Of a DNA stretch of 64,000 nt, positions 24,001-35,900 are shown piece after piece. Source of the stretch: Biomphalaria glabrata. Lineage: Eukaryota; Mollusca; Gastropoda; Planorbidae. Both the position numbers and the translations under genes were made by a program. The stretch lies in the NCBI RefSeq assembly GCF_947242115.1, contig NC_074728.1, positions 11,288,221 to 11,352,220 on the forward strand. Direction: 5' to 3'. A model generated the notes under the pieces. That model was not told where the DNA came from. It made no database searches and saw nothing but the letters and a program-made list of their open reading frames with translations. Every line of letters starts with the position of its first letter. Position 1 is the stretch's first letter.

Positions 24001-26795
24001 ACGTCTATCCCATAGACGTTCTTACCCTACCTTTGTTTCGTTGCATTTTTAAATTAAAAATTTTAACTAACAACAGTGGAACTATTTTTAATTTATAAAA
24101 GAGTTCTTCATCCTTTGTTTACATAGAAATTAGAAGCTTTTGGCTTTATTTAGACATTTATTTATTACTTTTTTTACAATGTAAAAAAACGTCGCCATGA
24201 CTACGCTAGTCCAAGACACACCCACAATGTTGACTACTGAAGAAACTTTATAATTATTCTAAAAATTATCACAAATAAATAGTAATAATGAAGAATTTGA
24301 TCTAGATTAGATTCAGGTAGGTCTAAATTTAGCGTATTTATATGATTATATCTATATTATTAGTATTTAGATCTAAATCTATTATTGTCATTAGGCTAGG
24401 TGTAGTCTGTAGATCGAGATTGACTAGATCTATGCTTTTATCTCTAGACTTGGACTCTAGATCTAGATATATCTTTAGATCTAAGCTTCTGGTAAATAAA
24501 AAGAAAGGAAATGGTAGATCTACATCAAATAATCATCCACTGTACTGTGGGCATTTTTTCCCCATTTTCTTTTTTTTTTTTAGTATTGTTTATCTGTAAA
24601 AATCTACAACATCATGGCTATGCTTGTCCAAGACACACCCACAATGTTTACTACTGAAGAAGCTTTATTTATACTTCTATGAATTGTAATAATGAAGATC
24701 TTGATCAAGATTTAGCATAGGATGAAGCAGACTTGGACATTATTAGCATTTAGATTTAGATCTAGATCTAGTATTGCCTTATATGCTTAGGCTTAGGCCT
24801 TAGCCTTAGACTAGGGCTAGGTCTTGAATGTAGATCAAGGTTGACTAGATCTATGCTTTTATCTTTACACCTTTGTAGATTCCTATAGATCTAACCCTTA
24901 GATAAATGAAAACAACAGAAATGGCAGATCTAAATCCAATATTCATCCACCATGCTGGGCCTTTTCTTGGTATATTTTCTAGCAATTTTTTTTAGTATTG
25001 TTTTTTGGTAAAAATCATCACCATCACTATACTGGTTCAAGTTGCACTCCAAAAGGTTTACTACTAAATAAAAGTAAAATATAAAACTATTCTAAATCCA
25101 TAATTTATCACAAAGGAACAGTAATAATGATCTATTCGATGTCTAAATCTTAGGTAAAATGAATTAGGATTTTTATTGTCCTTCATCTAGTTAGAGATTT
25201 AGGCTTTGATCTCTCGCTAGCCTATGTCTTGCACTGGTCTAGTATTAGAATGAAAGATGTTCTATGCAAATAAAAAGAAGACAAATCTAGATCTATATCC
25301 CATTGATTCAAATGTACATAATATTTGAGTGCATTTGGTTGATAGATTTAGTGCTGGTATCTATTGTTATTGGTAGTAATGAAAAGCGCAATAATTTTCA
25401 CTTTTTTTTCTGACTAAAAAACCAGGTAAAAATAATAATATAATCAATGATTCATCATCTTTTATTGACTATTTTATCACATTTCTTTTTGAAAATATCA
25501 CAAAGGAACAGTAATAATGATCTATTTGATGTCTAAATCTTAGGTAAAATGAATTAGGATTTTTATTGTCCTTCATCTAGTTAGAGATTTAGGCTTTGAT
25601 CTCTCGCTAGCCTATGTCTTGCACTGGTCTAGTATTAGAATGAAAGATGTTCTATGCAAATAAAAAGAAGACAAATCTAGATCTATATCCCATTGAATCA
25701 AATGTACATAATATTTGAGTGCATTTGGTTGATAGATTTAGTACTGGTATCTATTGTTATTGGTAGAAATGAAAAGCGCAATAATTTTCACTTTTTTCTG
25801 ACTAAAAAACAAGGTAAAAATAATAATATAATCAATGATTCATCATCTTTTATTGACTGTTTTATCACATTTCTTTTTGAAAATGCTGTAAATAGTCTAA
25901 ATATGCTGTTTCAACAGTAATACAAAGAACAAAATCTAAATTTAGGTCTCAAAAGTTCTAAAGTTGGCATCCATTTTTTTTTCTGAGTGTCATATTATTT
26001 AGATTATAATTTGTATCTTATATTTAAATAGAAAGATGTTTACATTTTCACATTCTCCATTCATTTACCTTTACTTTGATACCAAATTTGTTACTATAGC
26101 ATCATTGGTACTTAAACAATAAATTTTTGTTTTAGCCATGTTTGGAACATTTTCTTATTTTTAAAAAAAAAGTAGCATTTTTTTGAAAACAAAACACAGC
26201 AGTCAAAGAGTTAAAATGGACTGTAGATACCTCAGAATATGCATTTTGTTGGCTTTCCATACCAGAAATAGTGCTTAGCGACGGGGCTTCGCCCCGCGCT
26301 GGGGAGCTCCTGGCGCTCCCCCAGACCCCCTAGCTAGTGATGGCGGGGAGTGTACAATTTTATGGAAACAGTTGGATGGCAAATGCGCCGAATGACGAGG
26401 GAGGGTCTAAGTCAGTATGAATAGCACATTAGCTTTTTGAAATAGAACTTTTTAATAGCAGGAAAATGCACTGTAGATACCTCAGAATATGTATTTTGTT
26501 GGTTTTCAATATCAGAAATAGTGCTTGGCGGCGGGGGCCCCGCGCTGGGGGAGCTCCTAGCGCTTCCCCAGACCCCTTTGCTGGTAATGTCACGGAATCT
26601 ACAATTTTTTCACTAACTCATGGAAGAACCTATTCTAGGGCACAATAAACGGCTTCCGAAAGAATGAAGGGTCAGAATGTAATAAAGATTATGTACACAC
26701 ACACATAAATACATACAATTTTTTTTTCGCGGGGGAGGGGGGGAGAGAAAAAAATTCACCCCCCCCCCCCGAAAAAAATCCTGGCTACGCCCATG

Positions 26796-26826
<31 letters not shown>

Positions 26827-26844
26827 GTTAATAGTGTGTGTTTT

Positions 26845-26905
<61 letters not shown>

Positions 26906-29900
26906 AGCTTAATTGCATTGGTAGAGATTGAAATGTAGACTTAACATGAAGCCTGAAACTTAAGTGTCAAATGTTTGACATGTTTTGTCTGTCCCTTTAG
27001 TGTTGAAGATAATCTACTTCCTATTCCAAACTTCCCACAGGACATTGGGCAGGGTAAGACCTGGGACCAATGAGATGACCAAAGGACAGTCCAATGGGAC
27101 TCCACTTATTGTCTTCCAATGTATTGATATCCTCCAACAGACAAGAACCAGAAACTTCTATTGGAAACATTCCTTCTTATTTGTAACTCTCTTAACTATT
27201 CTTTAGCACTATTGGAAAATTAATTCTTAAAATGATTTATTTTTATTGTTTATACAAACAAAAGAACCTTGTTCTTGGCATTATTACATCACACAGACAT
27301 TAAATTGCTAAAAAGCAAACTAATTTAGACACAAGTTTTCAACAGGTTGACTTAATATTTCTTCTTGAACTTAGTTATGCAAGTGAACTGTCTGTGGTCA
27401 AGATAAGCATATGACAGAAAGATCTATTTTAAAAAAGGATTCGTTTTTAATATATGTACATCAAAAGTTCAGTAGAAATTGTTAGTTTAGATTTCTTTAT
27501 AAATATTGTTTAAATATATATATATATATATTATAAATATTTATACAAGGTTATTGATGACATTAAATCTTCATTGACAAGAGGAACAAATCTTTGATTA
27601 CCTGATCTATACAAACTTTTCTATTCACAAGTGTTACCTACATGATCTATCTGTATAGCTTCACTATTCACAGATGTTACCTTCTTGATCTATATGTATA
27701 ACTTCACTATTTACTGAGGTTGCTTACCTGATCTATCTGTATCACTTCACTATTTACTGAGGTTGCTTACCTGATCTATCTGTATCACTTCACTATTTAC
27801 AGGTTTCCTTTCCTCCACACTCCTGGCCATTGGCCTCCTGTTACCGCCAGCTCCACCCCTGCCCTGGTTCTGCCCAGAGGATTGCCCAGCCTGCTGCTGT
27901 TGTTGCTGGTGCCTGCGCCTCTGCAGGGTGCGGGGCAATGTGAGCTGCCTGTGTTTGGGCTTTCGTGGGTTGGAGCTAGGGGTGTGTACCGCACATATCT
28001 TGATGAAGGCCCCCATCACTATCACCAAGGCTATGCCCATCAACATCACAGCCCACCAGTGTTTCTGCAAGAATGAATTTAGGTAAGGAACAAACTTAAC
28101 AAATTGATACATGAGTATCTCTTTCAATGTCTGGCTGAGGGTAAAAAACTACTTGACTTCCTAGCGGGAAGCCCTGAAAAATCCCTAAATTCAGAGGCCA
28201 AACATTTTACCACTCAGACCCCCCCTCCTTTTTTTTACTGTCGTTGAAAAAAAACAACAAAAAAACAAGTTGTCCTTGCTGTTGTTAAAATGTTTGGTTT
28301 TTTCTTTCATATTCATCAACATGCTTTTTTTTATACCCAAATTATATATGTAAATTTCATATGCAGTTACTAAACAGTACAAGTAAAATTTGACATGTTT
28401 CTAAGGCTGAAGATTTACAGTCAAATGGCCAATACAATTACTTTCTTCAACTATAGCAGGTACACTAAGATTATAACTTGTAACCCCTCAATTTAGAAGC
28501 CAAGCACTTTAAAGGAATTCAACCACCTTCCTACGCTAAAATAATTTTTTTTTTTTAACGTATGTGACAGAAAGGGAAATTGAAACAAGAAAGCACAAAT
28601 GTAATGACTTTTATCTATGTATCCTACAAGACACTCACCACAATCCACTCCTGAATATTCTCCAAAGTCTCTGGATTGAAAATCAGATTCTTCAATCTGG
28701 CCAATGGTCCATCTGCATCCACCCCTCGACATTTGTGAAACACATCACAGTAACCTCGGAAGTTATCACATGGAGATCCTAAACAAAAACATCAGTGTAA
28801 TCACAACTTTCCACTCCAGAATAATTAAGTGCATCTTTTTTTTTTTTAAACCAAAAGAAAGCTTGTTAGCCAAAAGGATTAAGTTGATATTATATTTTTT
28901 AAAAGATGTTTTCACAAAGTGAAAAATTTTTCACCCAAAAAGCAATAAAGAGCATTCAAGCTACAAGAGATTTTTCAAACCGACAAAATGAACAATTTAG
29001 GCCCCAGCAAGATACTGATGTATTGAGTGTGTGAACCAACCTGCAGGTAATTGTATCCCAGCAGGCTCTCTCTTTCCTGTTCTCTTCTCCATGATGTCTT
29101 GTAGCAGGTTACGGAACTCCACATTCTCTGGTCTAGACACAGCCGCCAAATCAAATGAGCTGACACACTTGGAAGTGTTGGGATTGGCTGGAAATTAAAA
29201 AAAAATTGTTTCTATGTAAAAATGTGCTCATGGCCTTTCTAGCTTTGCTCAATTTGTTCAACCTTAAAGTACTACTTACTACAAGAAACGTAGCATAGAG
29301 CTTCTCTGCTGGGGTTATCATCTCCAATGTCAGCAGTCAAAAAGCATTCCTTCCATTGAATTTTTTCACAAACAGACTTTACACACTCCTGATTAAATTG
29401 AGAAGAACATAGTTATTAATTGTGTCTTTATCCTAATGTCCAAATGAACTGTAAGACCTGAACCCTGACCTGCATCATCACAACCTGTGGGCAGTTTAGA
29501 CCAATCGCTCGATGCCACATCACAGGTCATGACATCAGACAGGAAAGTGATGAGGCCTACAATAACTATTGGTTTTGGTCTATGTCAAAATGAACTGTGT
29601 TAAGCAATATCCAAAATGAACTGTGTTAGTCTATGTCCAAATAAAGTAAAAAGACTTTTTTTTTCCCCACAGAATAAAAATAAATACCTAGTTCCATCAT
29701 AAAGCATAAAATAAAGACACAAATATTTTGTACAAAGTAGCTGTATGATATTAAAAAGTTAGATAAAAATATTTTGAAGTAAAAAAAAAAATACTGTAAT
29801 AATAATTCATCAGCAACATTTTTTTTCCTAGACTTTTAAATTTTAAAATTTAAGGTCCAATATGAATTTAGTCAAAGCCCAAATGTCTACACAGCTATTA

Positions 29901-32900
29901 GAGTATAAAAGATTCCCAGATCAGAACCTAGATTTGAGGGCTCAAACCAAAAAGACATCTACAAACAGACCTCAAAGAAGTATGCAAAGTGCTAATGCAA
30001 AAGATTAAATGAGAAATTCTTGCCAGAGCAAATTTAGCCTCAGAATCAAAGACAAACATGAAATGATATCATATTTTTTGTTTTTCTTGCTGTAAGGAGT
30101 TAAACTCATTCAAAGCATTCAAATATATAATCTTCAATCACATTGGACTTTTATTTCTAATTATTGGATGAAGTTTGAGAACCACAAAGTTGTTGTGTAG
30201 ATACATTCTAGCAACAAAACTGATTGAATGCTGGGTAAAATTATAGATATCAAAAGAAGAGCATGTGACAGAAACTTGCAATATTAAAAATAAAGGTTAT
30301 CTAGGGAAAAATAGTGAAATGACTTCACTTGTAAAGTCTCAGATATTCCTTTAGAAATGAAGATTATTACATCATAGACCAAACCTACTGCAGGATGGCA
30401 GAGGATGGTGGCAAACAGGGTTTGAACTAGGACAACTGCGATGACAGTTTAGACTGTATACCCCCAGGTGGCCATTCTACAACCAGGAGGCCATCCTGAA
30501 ATTGTAAAAAAAAAAAGAAACTAGAGCTCACTCCTTTAGAACACATCTTGGTATCATCATTGCACAGTTTCCCATCAGGCTCCAATACAGGGGGAGGACA
30601 CTCTGCATGAGAGCTGGTGCTTAAAGTCAAGGTCATATCAGAATGTTTAATAAAGAAATAAATTCTTAAAATTGTGTATAATTTTATTTTTTCTAAACAG
30701 TCAGAGACTATTTAACTATTTAAAAAAAAAAGTCATAATTTTTTAGTAATTACCCCCCACACACACATACAAAAACAAAACAAAACATGAACAGATGAAA
30801 TTTTAAAAACTTTTAGCCTTTGGGATGAAAATATCTATTGATTGGCCTGCTTTATTACTTACTGCCTTACTTACTTCCCGAGATGTGTTTGGGATTGCAT
30901 AGAGTCAGGAAAATGTATCAAAATTTGAGCCCAAGAACAGCTCATAACCCCCATAAACCATGATTTATCAACAATCCAAGGAACTATGACTTAACATCAT
31001 AACAAGAAAATTTCAAAGTTTGATTCTCTCTACAAATGAACAAAAAAAATGTTTTTTAAATAAATGTGCATATGTTCTGAATTAATGTTTCAATAAATTT
31101 CAAGTAAAAAAAAAATGACCACTGTCTACAGAAAAAAAAAGTAACAAAGAAAGGATATTTGCAGTAAGCAGCTTGTTTGCAATCGTCTGCTGGCTTACAT
31201 TGGACCTTTGGTAAATCAGCTGAGATGAAGGTACAGTTGGTGTTGCAGCAAGGGCCAGCAGTAGGGCTGTCAAGAGTGAAAAGAGAAAAAACAAACTGAT
31301 GTAGTTCAAATATTCTATTGAAGATCAATAGCAGCTAGCAAGTTGTTGAAGCCAAAACAAAATCCTTAATATCATGTGTAAGCATGAGAAAAAAAATAGC
31401 CTGAACAACTTCTTTCTTCACTAGCACTGAAAAAAGGAGGAAGGCTATGTTATGTATTTATGTGAATCTGTGTTCTGAATTACTCTGTACTGGCTAGATC
31501 AGCCAAGCTTGCTTGATGTCTGTGGGTGGACTGTATTTCAATGGACTCTAGTTATACAGCCTAGTTATAAGATATGTTTTCTTAGTCTTCTTAGTGTAAG
31601 GTTACTACAGGCTACAGTCTGATCACTTACATTTCACCAACTATGTGAAACTGGCATACTGATTGGGGGAGGGGGGGGGGGGGGAAGGGCAGGGTTTGTG
31701 GGGTACCTACCTAGGTGTTGGAGTGTCACTGCAGATTGTTAATTCATTAATTGGGTTTTTATAATACATTAGTTTTTAATTGCTTGGTACTAAGGTAAAT
31801 ATGGATTATTGATTGGTAGATGGGGTGTGGGCACAGAGGATTCTAGCTCCTGTCACCTCAGCACAGGGCCTCTGTGGAAATATCTACCCGGGGAAGCAGA
31901 AAGGCTAAGAATGAGAACAAACATAGCCTCCTGTAGGTTACCACAGTTTTCTCTAGCGAGTGTACTTGCACATGGTGAAGATGATAGAAAGGCTTACTAA
32001 TCCTCTCTGATCCATCCCACTATTCACCAAATGGGACAATACTGGCAGTGATGGTACCTTCACAGAACAAGAATATGGAGTTTGTCCCTTTAAGGCTTAG
32101 AGCCTCCTGCCTCGCACAGGATTGGGGAAACCATTACATTGGTTCAAGGGACCTTGACCCTTAAATAAACAGATGTGATTAAATGACCATCAAGTTGACA
32201 GGGGCCTCCAGACAGAGGGTTCGGTGAAGAGCCAATCCTTCATCCTGGCCACAGGATAAAATCCTTTCCCAGGTCAAAGGTTCATAAAGGGATTTATCTC
32301 AAGCCTTATTGGACACTTTGAAGAGGTGGGGGCGCAGACTGGCCTAATGCCTTAGAGGTTTCAGGCACTAGCACCCTTGGTACACCACTTGGAATGAATA
32401 AACTGTAAATGGTAACAAAATTCATGTATTTCTAGGCCTGACTAATTGCTACGATGAGATTTGTAATTAAGATTAAGATTTGTAATAAAGAGTCAAAAGC
32501 TCTTCCTTTGACAAACCTGCACTTGGCATCTCCTTTTAACTTGCACTGTTGACCCTCAGAAGTGCCCATGGCATAGCAGCATTTGTCCTCACAGTAATTT
32601 TCATAGCCACAGTCACACTGCTCATCATTCTCCCTGATGCCATTCCCACAGAATGCAGTTTCTGATGCTGTTGATTAGTATGGTCAAATAAACTTTATTC
32701 ATGAATTAGTCTGAGACAAAGAATTAAGTAAGCAATTTTAAACACACTTTTAATTTTAACTGATAATTTTTTATTGATAATTGTTTGAATTTTTTTTATC
32801 CAAGTTCAACATATATATAACATAAGCCTAAATTTTAGATATTTTTTTTAAAATCAAGAACAACCATTCAATTTAACATGTTTTTTAGTACAAGGTAAAA

Positions 32901-35900
32901 CCATCTGCTTCTGTGACAGATAATAATAAGGGTGTCATGTGGCCAGCACAATGACAAACTGCCTTACTTTTCCCCTACTAATGTGAGGTGCCCAAAAGAA
33001 TTGGGTAGACTCAGAGGCACCCTAAAAAATACCATAATTCCAAACTCCAGTCTTTATCTATATTAGACCCCTTGGTTCCAAAGCCAAGTGCTTTACTGCT
33101 CATCCACTGCGCCTCCACATGTTTATTAATTGGCCAATAATAGTCATGCGTATGACTAAATACAAGTTAATAAAGCTTCAACCTTGTGTTTAATTTTCCC
33201 ACATTAATTTATTTAATACTTCTGATTATCTAGATCAATTTTGATGGAAATTAGTTTGGAAATTTAATAAAAAAATGAAAATACCATTTTTCAGTGGCTG
33301 ATAACTGTTTCACAAGAACAATTATTTTACTCTTAATAATGAATGAATGATAAATTTAATAAAAAAATGGAACATTTTTTACCCCACTCCAATTACCACT
33401 ATTTAATGAAGAAAGCCTACAAGCAGGAAAACCTGCTGATGGATGTCTGATCAAGAAAAATATTGTCTTGACTTTTAAATTTATATTATTTTTTATTTTA
33501 TACTTGGAAAAATTATAACTGTCAAAATATAGTTTTCAAATGGTGATTCTTTTCATATGATATGCATCAGCTGTTAAATTTTTAAGAAAATCATTGGAGC
33601 AGTTTTTGAGAACTGTGTCCAGCCAGGTTCCACTCTTTGTTTTTTAATAGTCTGATGAAAAGTTAGCAGCCTGAAAGAAGGAATTATCAAACAGCATAAC
33701 AAAATTGCACGGGTTCTCACCTTTAAAGCAATTTCTTTTGGAGTGAAGCTCATTGAAGATGACATGCAGCAGGCGTGTGATATTGTCTTTAGAACAGATG
33801 CTAAACTTGTCATTGTTTTTCCTGTCCCCCATTGTGGCACTGGCAAACATAATGTAGTTCCCATCTGTTGCATTAGGCTGGGTGGTACCAAAGGGAGCAC
33901 ATTCATCACCCTGGTCATGCTGATAGTTGAAAAGGAAATGAGTACAATTGTTTATCAAAGACATTATCAAGTAAACATGTGTTTAAGTTATAAGATGTAT
34001 GTAAAAAATGGACACATAATGCTTGCATATCATTTGTTATGGTTTCTACTATCCTTAATCCTGGTGGTGTGCTATAATCTATAAATTGTTAGAATAAAAT
34101 GTTTATTAAAACAAGGTAACCTAAGATGCACTGCAAAATTGATGGTCTGCAGATTTATTTTGGTGTCAACATAAAATTTAGACCAGTAGAATACAGTTAA
34201 TAAAATTATTAAATCTAAAAAAAAAAACATATGAAATATAATCAACCCAGCTTACAGGTGAGCCAAAGTTGTGTCCAACTTCGTGAGTAAATGTTAGCTG
34301 AGAAACCCTTGATGGAACAGCCTTCCCATAGTTGACTGTTGTAACTATGCCAGTGTTCAAGCTTTTAGGGACAGTCTCATCTCGTTCAAGATAGTTCTTG
34401 TGCTTCTCACATATCCCACCAGAGGCCACTGGTTAAAAACAAGGTTAAAAAATAGTGTAAAACATTTTAGCATAAAATGTTTTAATTAAGGTACCTCCTT
34501 TCAGTTGTTGTAATCTACGGAGAAAGATGTTGATAAGTCTCAACTGTTCTCATGCTGATGGTCAACAAGAGTGTCAGTTGGCCAGTACAACAAACAACTG
34601 CCATAACTTCCCCAATGGTTGTCAAGTACCTATTAAAATTGGGTGGACTCGGAGAGCCCTCAAAATCACAAAAGTTTAAATGTGCAGTCTTCACCAAGAT
34701 TCAAACTTGAGACCAATCTATTTAAAAGCATAGCGCTGTACCACTTGGCCGCTACAGCACCTTATTAAGAAAAACAATAAATTTAAAACAAACCCTAATT
34801 AAAAAGATTAATCATTTATGCATGTGTATAGCATGCAAAACTCATTTTATGCAGAAATTCTGTGATCTATTGGATATTATATTGTTTTTTTTTTAATTCT
34901 TCAATTGAATATGCTTGTATGTATAAAATTAATAAATCTTATCTTTATTATGGTAGAGACTCTCTCAGAGGAAATTTGTTTTTCAATTGTGCATCACACA
35001 TAAAGCATTATTATAAAGAAAGCAAACAAAAAATATGTTAAAACCACTGCTTCACTTAACATTAGTAAGACATTATAGAGTTCCTCACTTCAAACCTTGG
35101 GATCTATAGGGCAGATGATGTAAAGGTCATCGATTTTTGTGGCCCACTGTTAATGAGGGTGTCATGTGGCCAGCACAACAACCAACCGTTTTTACTTTTT
35201 CCCAACTAATGTCAGGCAAATTAAAAACCCCATTCTGCACCAGGATTCGAACCCAGGACCAGTAGTTCAAAAGCCAAGGGCTTTACCATTCAGACACCAT
35301 GCCTCCACACTTAGCATTAAAAAAAAAATTTAATACACACAAAAAATAATAATAAGATAGGCTTTAAGCCCTTCATAAAATGTTCTTTATAATATATAAC
35401 ATTAATTTTTTGAAACGCTTTCACAAATAGGTCAAAATATTTTGCAGACAGTAAACAGAGAACTGACCTTCTCTAGCACCAACCCAGGCTAGTCCTAGAG
35501 TACCCCTAGTGAAATCTCTGTGCGTAAAGATGTACGCCAGACAAAACATATCATGATTATCCATAGAGTTGAGGTTTAAGAAATTGCTGACATCAATGTT
35601 AGGGTTGCAATAAGCTGTGCGGCTTGGCGTATCACATTTCTGGTTTTGTGGAGTCATTATCTGAAAGAGACATTTGTGAACTCACTAAATGTCAAAAGAC
35701 AGGTTTTACAATTTAGATGGGAATGGGTTGCTGATAAAATAGAATTAGTGATGGCTCTGTCATTTCTACTCTATGATATTTTATGATCATGGACTAATTT
35801 TTAAAAATGTCCACACTCTTGATGAGGGATGCTCTTTACTGACTGAACTTTGAGCTTCAAAAGGGATACTATAATTTTAGTCCATGGTTAGGGGACAAAA

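Larger units (their letters stand above)
22541..26794. mobile_element. large inverted-repeat element with ATGGGCGTAGCCAGG ends, composite
   Basis: The two ends are ATGGGCGTAGCCAGG followed by a G/C homopolymer block, and its inverse. Inside, left to right, are an array of GGGGTTTTGAGTTTAAACCC-type units (22580-23420), a LINE reverse transcriptase tail (23520-23935), a piggyBac-like insertion (23944-26210), a duplicated LINE tail with GC-rich hairpin sequence (26215-26345 and 26345-26600) and a C-run. It sits in (TA)n, so the target duplication cannot be read. The superfamily was not identified. Confidence 0.7.
22503..26846. repeat. outer inverted repeat flanking the large element
   Basis: AAACACACACTATTAACACA at 22504-22523 is matched inverted by TGTGTTAATAGTGTGTGTTT at 26824-26843, with (TA)n between each and the element. 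This looks like a small AT-cored palindrome or MITE into whose centre the large element inserted. Confidence 0.7.

Noticed and set aside
33743-34084. A 113-codon plus-strand frame
   Set aside because: Antisense shadow of ADAM10 exon 10.
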